Source: Bradyrhizobium sp. MOS002 (GTDB taxonomy: Bacteria > Pseudomonadota > Alphaproteobacteria > Rhizobiales > Xanthobacteraceae). Taken from it: a stretch of DNA of 64,000 bases. The notes under the pieces were generated by a model. The model did not search any database. It saw only the letters and a program-made list of their open reading frames with translations, and was not told the origin of the DNA. A program made the position numbers and the translations under genes. The stretch lies in NCBI RefSeq assembly GCF_003020115.1, contig NZ_PYFX01000002.1:310001-374000 (forward strand), written 5' to 3'. Each line of letters starts with the position of its first letter. Position 1 is the stretch's first letter. Shown here in pieces: positions 34,445-41,320 of this stretch.

Positions 34445-36037
34445 CTACCGCATCTCACCCCTGATCATATCCGCCGCCTTCTCCCCGATCATGATGGTCG
34501 GCGCATTGGTGTTGCCGCCGATCAGTGTCGGCATGATCGAGGCGTCGACGACGCGCAGGCCTTCCATGCCGTGCACCTTCAACGCCGGATCGACCACGGC
34601 CATCGCGTCGGTGCCCATCTTGCAGGTGCCGACGGGGTGATAGACGGTGTCGACACGCGCGCGCAGGATGGCGCGGATGTCGTCGTCCGTTCTCACCTTG
34701 GACGTGAACATGTCCTTCTTCTGCAGCGCGCGCAGCGCAGGCGTCTCCATCAGTCGCCGCGTGGTCTTGAAGCCCGCGACCATCGTCTCGAGATCCTCCG
34801 CCTCGCCCAAGAAATTCGGATCGATCATCGGCGCTGCCAGCGGATCGGCGCTTTTCAGCCAGACGCTGCCGCGGCTCTTCGGTCGCAACAGGCAGACATG
34901 GCATGAGAAGCCCGCCTCCTTGTGCTTCTTGCGACCATGATCGTCGAGCATCGCGATGACGAAGTGCAGCTGGATGTCCGGCACGTCGAGATCGGCTCGG
35001 GTCTTCAGGAAGCCGCCACACTCGGCGAAATTGGTGGTCATCAGGCCGCGCCGCTCCCGGCGGTATCGCTGGATGGCGCGAAGCAGGGATGGCAGCCGAC
35101 CGAGCGACGAGTGGACGAAGTGCGGATAGTCGGAGGCGTAGACGAACACGAAATCCGGATGATCCTGCAGATTGCGCCCGACGCCCGGCAGGTGATGCAC
35201 GACGCCGATCCCGTGCGCGGCAAGCGCCTCGCTATCGCCGATGCCCGACAGCATCAGCAATTGCGGTGACTGGAAGGCGCCGGAGGCGAGGACCACCTCG
35301 CGGCGGGCGCGCAGCTGCCTTGTCTGCTTGCCCTGGACATATTCGATGCCGACCGCGCGCCCGCTTTCGAACAGGATGCGCGTGGCATGCGCCTGGGTCT
35401 CGACACGCAGATTGGCGCGCTTGTCCATGTAGGGATGCAGATAGGCGCGTGCTGCGCTCCAGCGCTCGCCATGATGCTGCGTCACCTGGTAGCTGCCGAG
35501 CCCTTCGTGGTCGTCTTCGTTGAAGTCCTCGCGGATGCGGAACTGCGCCTCGCGCGCGGCCTGATGGAAGACATCATGGATCGGATTGTCCGAGCGCAGC
35601 CTGTTGACATGCAGCGGGCCGCCCTTGCCATGATACGCGCCGTCGAAATCGGTGTTGTTCTCCGAGCGCTTGAAATAGGGCAGCACGTCCGTGTACGACC
35701 AGCCGGCATTGCCGAGCGAGGCCCAGTGGTCGTAGTCCCATTTGTTGCCGCGGATGTAGACCATGGCATTGATCGCCGAGGAGCCGCCGAGCCCCTTGCC
35801 GCGCGGTTGATAGCCGATACGGCCGTTCAATCCCTTCTGCGGCACGGTATCGAAGGCCCAGTTCGCTGCCTTGTATGGCAAAGCGAGTCCGAACGGCGTG
35901 GTGATCCGCCAATTGTCGTTCCGACCGCCGGCATCGAGCAGCGCCACGGATGTCCCCGCGTCCTCCGACAGCCGCCCCGCAACCGCGCAGCCGCCGGAGC
36001 CCGCGCCGACGACGACGAAATCGAATGTGTCAGTCAC
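34445..36037 (-). CDS. GMC-family oxidoreductase (choline/alcohol dehydrogenase-like)
   Basis: An FAD-dependent alcohol oxidoreductase of 530 residues. The FAD motif is FVVVGAGSGGCAVAGRL; GMC signature 1 lies around GKGLGGSSAINAMVYIRGN, signature 2 around GAFQSPQLLMLSGIG, and the catalytic His region near the C-terminus is DTVYHPVGTCKMGTD. GTG 36037 is preferred as the start because GGGAG lies 8 nt upstream; an ATG 24 nt earlier lies within a repeat element. It precedes nothing in its direction but follows the aldehyde dehydrogenase gene, so the two may oxidise an alcohol to an acid. Confidence 0.92.
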   Translation of the reverse strand: MTDTFDFVVVGAGSGGCAVAGRLSEDAGTSVALLDAGGRNDNWRITTPFGLALPYKAANWAFDTVPQKGLNGRIGYQPRGKGLGGSSAINAMVYIRGNKWDYDHWASLGNAGWSYTDVLPYFKRSENNTDFDGAYHGKGGPLHVNRLRSDNPIHDVFHQAAREAQFRIREDFNEDDHEGLGSYQVTQHHGERWSAARAYLHPYMDKRANLRVETQAHATRILFESGRAVGIEYVQGKQTRQLRARREVVLASGAFQSPQLLMLSGIGDSEALAAHGIGVVHHLPGVGRNLQDHPDFVFVYASDYPHFVHSSLGRLPSLLRAIQRYRRERRGLMTTNFAECGGFLKTRADLDVPDIQLHFVIAMLDDHGRKKHKEAGFSCHVCLLRPKSRGSVWLKSADPLAAPMIDPNFLGEAEDLETMVAGFKTTRRLMETPALRALQKKDMFTSKVRTDDDIRAILRARVDTVYHPVGTCKMGTDAMAVVDPALKVHGMEGLRVVDASIMPTLIGGNTNAPTIMIGEKAADMIRGEMR

Positions 36038-36055
36038 TGATGTTTCTCCCGTTAT

Positions 36056-36128
36056 CGTCATTCCGGGGCGATGCGGAGCATGAACCCGGAATCTCGAGGT
36101 TCCGGGTTCGCTTCGCGCCCCGGAACGA
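36056..36128. repeat. Inverted repeat element (family F, cgtcattccggggcg)
   Basis: The arms cattccggggcg and cgccccggaacg plus inner arms gaacccggaat and ttccgggttc form a long hairpin in the gap between the aldehyde dehydrogenase and GMC genes. Confidence 0.88.
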
Positions 36129-36134
36129 CCACCC

Positions 36135-37592
36135 CTACGACATGAACCGCATCATCTTCTCCAGCCGCGCGATCTTGCCGCCATAGGGCGGATAGAGGTC
36201 GGCGAGGCGGTTGAATTTCGAGCGATAGAACACCGGCTTCAGCTTGCTGAACGTGCGAAAGCCCCATTCGCCGTGATAGGCGCCGGTGCCGGATGCGCCG
36301 ACGCCGCCCATCGGCTGGTTGATTTGCGCGAAGTGGAACAGGCAGTCGTTGATGGTGACGCCGCCGGAGACGGTGCGCGCCAGCACCTCGTCGCGCGCAA
36401 TGCGGTCCTTGCCGAACCAGTACAGCGCCAGCGGCCGGTCGCGGGCGTTGACGAAGGCGATGGCGTCGGCCGGTTCGCGATAGCCGAGCACGGGGAGTAC
36501 CGGTCCAAAAATCTCCTCCTGCATGACCGCCATGTCTGCGGTCGCGCCCACGATCAGCGTCGGCGGGAATTTGCGGTGTGCCTTCCAGTTGGGATCGTCC
36601 GCCTTCGCCGGCTGCAGGATCTTTGCGCCGCGACGTGCCGCGTCCGCGACGAGATTTTCCAGCCGCGCATAATGCCCGTCGGAGATCACGGAGGTGTAGT
36701 CCTTGTTGGCGGGGTCGGTGCCGAACATGCGCCGCATCTGCGCCCGCATTTTTTCGGCGAAGGCCTGCAACGAGCGCTCGGGCACCAGCACATAGTCCGG
36801 CGCGATGCAGGTCTGCCCGGCATTGAGCAGCTTGCCGTAGGCGATGCGCCCGGCGGCCTCTTCGAGGTCGGCCGAGGCGTCGATGATAACAGGCGACTTG
36901 CCGCCGAGCTCGAGCGTGACGGGCGTGAGGTTACGCCCCGCGGCCTCCGCCACCAGCCGCCCCACTCGCGTCGAGCCGGTGAACACCAGATGATCGAACG
37001 GCAAGCTTGCGAAGGCTTTTGCGATCTCGTCCTCGACGCCGGTGACGAGCAGCTCCGCAGGATCGAATTTTTGCGCGACCGTCTCCTTCAGCAGCGCGGA
37101 GAAGTGGGCGACGTGTTCGCTCGGCTTGATGATGACGCGGTTGCCGGCGGCGAGCGCGCCGATCGCGGGCGCGAGCGTCAGCTGCAGCGGATAATTCCAG
37201 GGCGCGATGATGCCGACGACGCCGAGCGGCTGCGGCATCAGCCGATTGCGCGCGGGCAGGAATTGCAGCGCCGTCGAAACGCGCTGCGGCGCCATCCAGC
37301 TCTTGAGGTGCTTGGTGGCATGACGGATCTCGGAGAACACCATCATGGTCTCGGCGATGGTGGTCTCGACCGCGCAGCGGTGGCCGAAATCGGCCGAGAT
37401 CGCCTGCCGGAAGCGCTCCTCGTTGTCCGCGACGACAGTGCGCAGCCGCGCCAGCCGGTCGAGCCGCTCGGCGAGGCCAGGCGCCGGCTCGGCCCGCGAC
37501 CGCGCGACCATGGCATGGCAGGCGTCTTCGAGGCCCCGAAGCGGGGCGCTCGGCGGGGGGCGATCCAAGGGGCGATCCAAGCCGAGGTCCAT
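36135..37592 (-). CDS. Coniferyl-aldehyde-dehydrogenase-like ALDH
   Basis: NAD(P)-dependent aldehyde dehydrogenase of 485 residues. The catalytic Glu is in LELGGKSPVII, the catalytic Cys in LNAGQTCIAPDYVLVPE; the proline-rich anchor FHFAQINQPMGGVGASGTG and the C-terminus RFMS are those of the CalB/ALDH3-like group acting on coniferyl and long-chain aldehydes. AAGGGGAG lies upstream of ATG 37592. A 12-nt tandem repeat (cgatccaagggg) gives the sequence DRPLDRP near the N-terminus. Confidence 0.92.
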   Translation of the reverse strand: MDLGLDRPLDRPPPSAPLRGLEDACHAMVARSRAEPAPGLAERLDRLARLRTVVADNEERFRQAISADFGHRCAVETTIAETMMVFSEIRHATKHLKSWMAPQRVSTALQFLPARNRLMPQPLGVVGIIAPWNYPLQLTLAPAIGALAAGNRVIIKPSEHVAHFSALLKETVAQKFDPAELLVTGVEDEIAKAFASLPFDHLVFTGSTRVGRLVAEAAGRNLTPVTLELGGKSPVIIDASADLEEAAGRIAYGKLLNAGQTCIAPDYVLVPERSLQAFAEKMRAQMRRMFGTDPANKDYTSVISDGHYARLENLVADAARRGAKILQPAKADDPNWKAHRKFPPTLIVGATADMAVMQEEIFGPVLPVLGYREPADAIAFVNARDRPLALYWFGKDRIARDEVLARTVSGGVTINDCLFHFAQINQPMGGVGASGTGAYHGEWGFRTFSKLKPVFYRSKFNRLADLYPPYGGKIARLEKMMRFMS

Positions 37593-37904
37593 GGCGTTCT
37601 CCCCTTGAAGTGGCGTTTCCGCCTGGTTTTGTGGCCGCAAGCTGGCCCCTTGTGGAACTTCTGGCAAGGGCGGGCCAAACGGGCCGCAAATTCGTCCACC
37701 GCGCTGTCATAAAGTTCGAAAAAAACGTCCCCGCAGCCCTTTCCAAAGGCAGCCCGGGTTGGTACATACCGCCCGCACCCAACGGGCTTTGCCCGGGGTT
37801 GCCTTCCAAGGAAGCCTTCGGGACGGACGAAGCAAGCCACGCGAACAGCGCCGGCCCTTCATTCACCGTCCCCGGCACTTTCACGAGGGCAAAGCAACGG
37901 TTAA
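37593..37904. other. 312-nt gene-free stretch upstream of tRNA-fMet
   Basis: It must hold the promoters of the leftward aldehyde dehydrogenase gene and of the rightward tRNA gene. I see an A7 run around 37720 but no clear promoter boxes and no open frame with a ribosome site that resembles a protein. Confidence 0.5.
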
Positions 37905-37981
<77 letters not shown>

Positions 37982-38008
37982 AGTTCGGACCTTACCGGTC
38001 CCGATCCG

Positions 38009-38040
38009 AAAATGGCCCGCTTCATGCGGGCCATTTTTGT
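38009..38040 (+). terminator. Rho-independent terminator after tRNA-fMet
   Basis: A 12-bp perfect stem aaaatggcccgc / gcgggccatttt with a 5-nt loop (ttcat), followed by ttgttttg. It lies 28 nt after the tRNA. Confidence 0.9.
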
Positions 38041-38098
38041 TTTGGGCGTGGTGCGGTGGAAACGTCGGCCGCACCTTGCGCAAGAGTGGGGGAACGCC

Positions 38099-38416
38099 TC
38101 ACTCTGGATAGCTCAGGATCATTTTCAGCAGCTTCGGAAACCGCGCATTGATGTCCTCCTCGCGCAGGACATTGCGGTGCTGGACGCCTTGCTTGGAGGT
38201 CCGGATCAGGCCGGCCTCGCGCAGGATACGAAAATGGTTCGACAGGGTCGACTTCGCCATGTCGGGGCAAGGCGCCGCCTCGGTGCACGACATGCAATCG
38301 CTCTGTGCGGCCAGGCTTTTGACGATCCGCAGCCGCATAGGGTCCGCGAGCGCTCCCAGCACCCCAGCCAGTGAAATCTCGCTCCGCGGTGGGTGAACGA
38401 ACTGCACCATGAACAA
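38099..38416 (-). CDS. ArsR-family winged-helix repressor
   Basis: A 105-residue repressor. The wHTH reads ALADPMRLRIVKSL, then MAKSTLSNHFRILREAGLI and a wing QGVQHRNVLRE. Three cysteines in SDCMSCTEAAPC lie before the recognition helix, a possible metal or redox sensor site not in the classical ELCVCD position. TTG 38416 is preferred because GGAGGT lies 8 nt upstream; an ATG two codons later has 14-nt spacing. It is divergent from an SDR gene, with a perfect palindrome between them that it likely binds. Confidence 0.9.
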   Translation of the reverse strand: MFMVQFVHPPRSEISLAGVLGALADPMRLRIVKSLAAQSDCMSCTEAAPCPDMAKSTLSNHFRILREAGLIRTSKQGVQHRNVLREEDINARFPKLLKMILSYPE

Positions 38417-38431
38417 AATATAGCACCTCCC

Positions 38432-38459
38432 TTGAACTCATTCAATAGTTCACTAGTAT
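38432..38459 (+). promoter_or_regulatory. Candidate sigma-70 promoter of the SDR gene
   Basis: TTGAAC at 38432-38437 and TAGTAT at 38454-38459 with 16-nt spacing fit a -35/-10 pair. The boxes overlap the palindrome, as expected for a repressed promoter. Assignment is by eye. Confidence 0.45.
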
Positions 38460-38472
38460 TGAACTATTGAAT
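38440..38472. promoter_or_regulatory. Perfect palindromic operator between ArsR and SDR genes
   Basis: Arms attcaatagttc (38440-38451) and gaactattgaat (38461-38472) are exact reverse complements around 9 nt. A third half site, tgaac at 38433-38437, pairs with gttca at 38448-38452. The place, 24 nt before the ArsR start and 33 nt before the SDR start, suits control of both genes. Confidence 0.85.
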
Positions 38473-38505
38473 ATCGGCGTCGTGCCGGACGGTGGAGAAT
38501 ATGTG

Positions 38506-39258
38506 ATGACCAAGAGACTCGAAGGAAAAGTTGCGCTCGTGACCGGCGCTTCCAAAGGCATCGGCGCCGAAATCGCCGCGCGGCTCGCGGCCGAAGGCGC
38601 GGCGGTTGCCGTCAACTACAGCTCCAGCAAGCAGGCCGCCGACCGCGTGGTCGCCGCCATCGTCGCCAAGGGTGGCAAAGCCGTCGCGGTCCACGGCAAT
38701 CTGGCCGACGCCAAGGACGTGACAAGCGTGGTCGCAGAGACCGTAAAGGCGTTCGGCGCGATCGATATCCTCGTCAACAACGCGGGCATTTACGAATTCG
38801 CCCCGCTCGAGGCCATCACGCCCGAGCATTTCCATAGGCAATTCGACCTCAATGTGCTTGGCCTGCTGCTGGTCTCGGGCGAAGCGTCGAAGCACTTCAA
38901 CGCCAATGGCGGAAGCATCATCAACATCAGCTCCGGCGTATCGACCATCGCGCCGGCGAACACAGCCGTCTACACCGCGACCAAGGCATCGGTGGATGCA
39001 ATCTCCGCCGTCCTGGCGAAGGAGCTGGCGCCGCGCAAGATCCGCGTCAACGCCGTCAACCCGGGCATGATCGCGACCGAAGGCGTCGTCTCGGCCGGCC
39101 TGCACGAAGGTGACATGCGCAACTGGATCGAATCCACCACCCCGCTCGGCCGCATCGGCAAGGTCGAGGAGATCGCTGCCGCGGTGGCCTTCTTCGCTTC
39201 GGACGACGCGTCGTACGTCACGGGCGAGACGCTGCATGTGACAGGCGGCCTGCGCTGA
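38506..39258 (+). CDS. SDR-family oxidoreductase (FabG-like), ArsR-controlled
   Basis: A classical 250-residue short-chain dehydrogenase: LVTGASKGIGAEIAARLAAEG, VNNAGIYEFAPL, Ser in NISSGVSTIAP, YxxxK in VYTATKASVDAISAVLAKEL (core YTATK) and NPGMIATEG. The Asn-Tyr-Ser after beta-2 suggests NADP preference. GGAG lies 10 nt before ATG 38506. It is followed by its own terminator and is divergent from the ArsR gene, so it is most likely the sole target of that repressor, perhaps induced by a toxic carbonyl or metal. Confidence 0.93.
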   Translation: MTKRLEGKVALVTGASKGIGAEIAARLAAEGAAVAVNYSSSKQAADRVVAAIVAKGGKAVAVHGNLADAKDVTSVVAETVKAFGAIDILVNNAGIYEFAPLEAITPEHFHRQFDLNVLGLLLVSGEASKHFNANGGSIINISSGVSTIAPANTAVYTATKASVDAISAVLAKELAPRKIRVNAVNPGMIATEGVVSAGLHEGDMRNWIESTTPLGRIGKVEEIAAAVAFFASDDASYVTGETLHVTGGLR

Positions 39259-39290
39259 CGGAGCGCAAAGCTTAAGGGTTTCGATGAGGA

Positions 39291-39319
39291 GATGGCCCGC
39301 GCCGTGCGGGCCATCTTTA
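39291..39319 (+). terminator. Rho-independent terminator after the SDR gene
   Basis: Perfect 10-bp stem gatggcccgc / gcgggccatc, loop gccgt, followed by tttat. The stem core ggcccgc/gcgggcc is the same as in the terminator after tRNA-fMet. Confidence 0.85.
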
Positions 39320-39330
39320 TCGCGCGCCTC

Positions 39331-40368
39331 TCAAAACCCCGTAATCGCCTTCCCGTCCGCCCCGACCAGCATCGACGGTGCCTCGCCGAACACCAGTCCC
39401 TCCGGCTGAAACTTGATCGTCTTTCCGCCCTCGACGAACTCCGCAAAATTGCGCGGTGTCGCCGAGTGCACGCCGTTCTCCAGGAAGTCGTCGATCTCGT
39501 AGCAGGTGTCGGGCTTGCCACCGGAGCCTTCGCCCAAGAACTTCTGGAAATTCTGGCTCGTCACTTTTGCCTTCTTGCGCGCCGACCAATTGGCGTAGCG
39601 GCGGTAGAGCTTTGGCATGATCACCGGGCCCTTGTCGGTCGCGAGCACGTCGGTCTCGTTTGTCTTGGGTTCGCGCAGGTCGAAGTCGAAGGCGGGAATC
39701 GTCCTGGCGAGGTGCTTCCAGACCGGCAGCTTCCTCGTTCGCGCGGTCTTGGCCGGCGCGAGGAAAGCCTTGATCTCGTCGTCGTTCATCGAGGAGTAGA
39801 ACGTCGGATAGGCAAAGCCCTGCTCGACCAGCCAGTGGTTGATGTCGACCTTGTGGCCGCTGACCGTCACCTCGATGTCGCCGACCAGGCGCCCATAGGT
39901 GTCGAACACCTCGTTCGGCGCATCGACATGGGTGAAGACCCGGCAGGCGAGCGTCGCTTCGCCGGCGCTGCTGAGGAAATCATGCAGGGCCTTGCTCGCG
40001 GTGGCGCCGAGGAATTGCCGGTAGGAATGGGTGACCTCGTGATAGGCCTGCCGCTTGGCGTCGGTCAGCCCCTTCTTCTCCGCGGTCGAGAGCGGCGAGG
40101 GCTGGTAGTGCAGCTCCGGCGCGTCGATGCCCTGGAGGCGGATAGTGAGCTTGCCGTTCTTGATCGGTGCCGTGTTGGTTCGGCCCTTGACCTTGGCGTT
40201 GTCGAAGACATGGGTCGGCTGGAACGCCGAGCTGTCGTTCTTGCGAAAGCGGATCGCGTCGGGCGCGACGGCCACCACGACCTTGGTGGTGTCGGCATCC
40301 GACCGCCCCTCCGGCCAGAACTGCTTGACCTCGATGGTGCCTTCGACCTCCAGCAGTCCAATGGGCAT
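39331..40368 (-). CDS. Staphylococcal-nuclease-fold (TNase-like) protein with long C-terminal extension
   Basis: A 345-residue protein without signal peptide. Residues about 70-215 form an SNase domain: RLQGIDAPELHY matches the Arg35...Glu43 segment of the S. aureus enzyme, TYGRLVGDIEV matches the Arg87 segment, and INHWLVEQGFAYPTFY the following helix, so all three catalytic residues seem kept. About 45 residues (KKGLTDAKRQAYHEVTHSYR and on) are inserted between the two halves. The last ~130 residues (from PVWKHLARTIPAF) are not recognised. Cytoplasmic nuclease or nucleic-acid-binding role is inferred. Confidence 0.82.
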   Translation of the reverse strand: MPIGLLEVEGTIEVKQFWPEGRSDADTTKVVVAVAPDAIRFRKNDSSAFQPTHVFDNAKVKGRTNTAPIKNGKLTIRLQGIDAPELHYQPSPLSTAEKKGLTDAKRQAYHEVTHSYRQFLGATASKALHDFLSSAGEATLACRVFTHVDAPNEVFDTYGRLVGDIEVTVSGHKVDINHWLVEQGFAYPTFYSSMNDDEIKAFLAPAKTARTRKLPVWKHLARTIPAFDFDLREPKTNETDVLATDKGPVIMPKLYRRYANWSARKKAKVTSQNFQKFLGEGSGGKPDTCYEIDDFLENGVHSATPRNFAEFVEGGKTIKFQPEGLVFGEAPSMLVGADGKAITGF

Positions 40369-40476
40369 CGGCCGCTCCTGTCATGGTTCAGGAGGCAGCG
40401 AATCATTTTCGTACGACAAGCCCATGACGGAAGATGGGACAGGCGCGACGTGTCACGGACACGCCGGATGCTCTAA

Positions 40477-40499
40477 CCCGCGCGCTCGTAGCGCGCGGG
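40477..40499. terminator. Hairpin after the unknown gene (possible terminator)
   Basis: A perfect 10-bp stem cccgcgcgct / agcgcgcggg with 3-nt loop cgt, between two genes read on the minus strand. In that direction it is not followed by a T run, so termination is uncertain; it weakens the case for a joint operon. Confidence 0.45.
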
Positions 40500-40540
40500 C
40501 GAAGATGATCTTTCTGGAGGAAGCAGAATGGCTCCGAAGA

Positions 40541-41035
40541 TCAGTCCCTGTGCGGGCAGACCATCGTCAGATAGAGCAGCGTCGGGGCCTTATCCTCGCC
40601 ATCGCGATATTCCCACTCCAGCCGAATCTCATGCCGGTGCGCATAGGCGTCGTTCGCCTTGTGCGTGATGATCTTCGTCTTCATCGGGATCGGCGGCTCG
40701 GAGTTGAAGCATTTCCGCACGCAGGCATCGAGCAGATCGCATCGCGTCAAAGGGATGACGCCCGGCTCGTCTTTGGACAATGGGATCGTGTTGGGTTGGG
40801 TGCTAAGATCGACGCGAGCCCGGCCCTTTTCCTTGTGCCAGTATGCCGCGCTCCCATCCGGCCATTTGTCCGCCGGCGTCAGGATCAGGTGATACTGCCC
40901 GTATTCCAGGGTCGGCAGGTGGATGTCCGGGGACGCCTTGAGGATGTCCACGCTCCGCTGCATGTTTTCCAGCGGGAAATAGTTGTCGTTCATCAAATCT
41001 TTGAATGAAGCCCCGGTATAAGTTCTTGAGCCCAT
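40541..41035 (-). CDS. Hypothetical protein (164 aa), no family recognised
   Basis: A soluble protein of mixed alpha/beta composition with no signal peptide or membrane segment. Visible pieces: MGSRTYTGASFKDLMNDNYF, LEYGQYHLILTPADKWPDGS, HKEKGRARVDLS, three cysteines in CDLLDACVRKC and a final strand TLLYLTMVCPHRD. ATG 41035 is supported by GAGGGA 9 nt upstream. It precedes the nuclease-fold gene by 172 nt in the same direction. I do not recognise it; codon use looks like that of a real gene (high GC third positions). Confidence 0.7.
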   Translation of the reverse strand: MGSRTYTGASFKDLMNDNYFPLENMQRSVDILKASPDIHLPTLEYGQYHLILTPADKWPDGSAAYWHKEKGRARVDLSTQPNTIPLSKDEPGVIPLTRCDLLDACVRKCFNSEPPIPMKTKIITHKANDAYAHRHEIRLEWEYRDGEDKAPTLLYLTMVCPHRD

Positions 41036-41320
41036 CGCCTTTTCCCTCAATATGTTCTTGGCTTCGCGAAAATACGTACAACTCCAGCGACGCCGGTCAG
41101 CTTGGCCAATCCTCGCGCCCTCGAATATGTGCCCCATCTTTGTTGGGATTTGCTTACGCTACCACTCAGGACTGTGTTTCGTCCAGATCGCCAACTGCAC
41201 CGTGCCCCGCTAACGGTGAGGGAGCGAGCGCGATTGCTAAGAGGCTTTCGACAGGTATTCTTATCGAGAGGTGCTTGCGGTTCTGGTCGACAGAATGACC
41301 GCGGCCTTTGAGGCGCAGGA

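Noticed and set aside
36038..36061. ATG 36061 as start of the GMC oxidoreductase
   Set aside because: It lies within a repeat element; GTG 36037 has a better ribosome site. Not fully excluded.
40477..40499. GC-rich hairpin as a riboswitch or small RNA
   Set aside because: It is a simple 10-bp stem with 3-nt loop and no other conserved structure around it.
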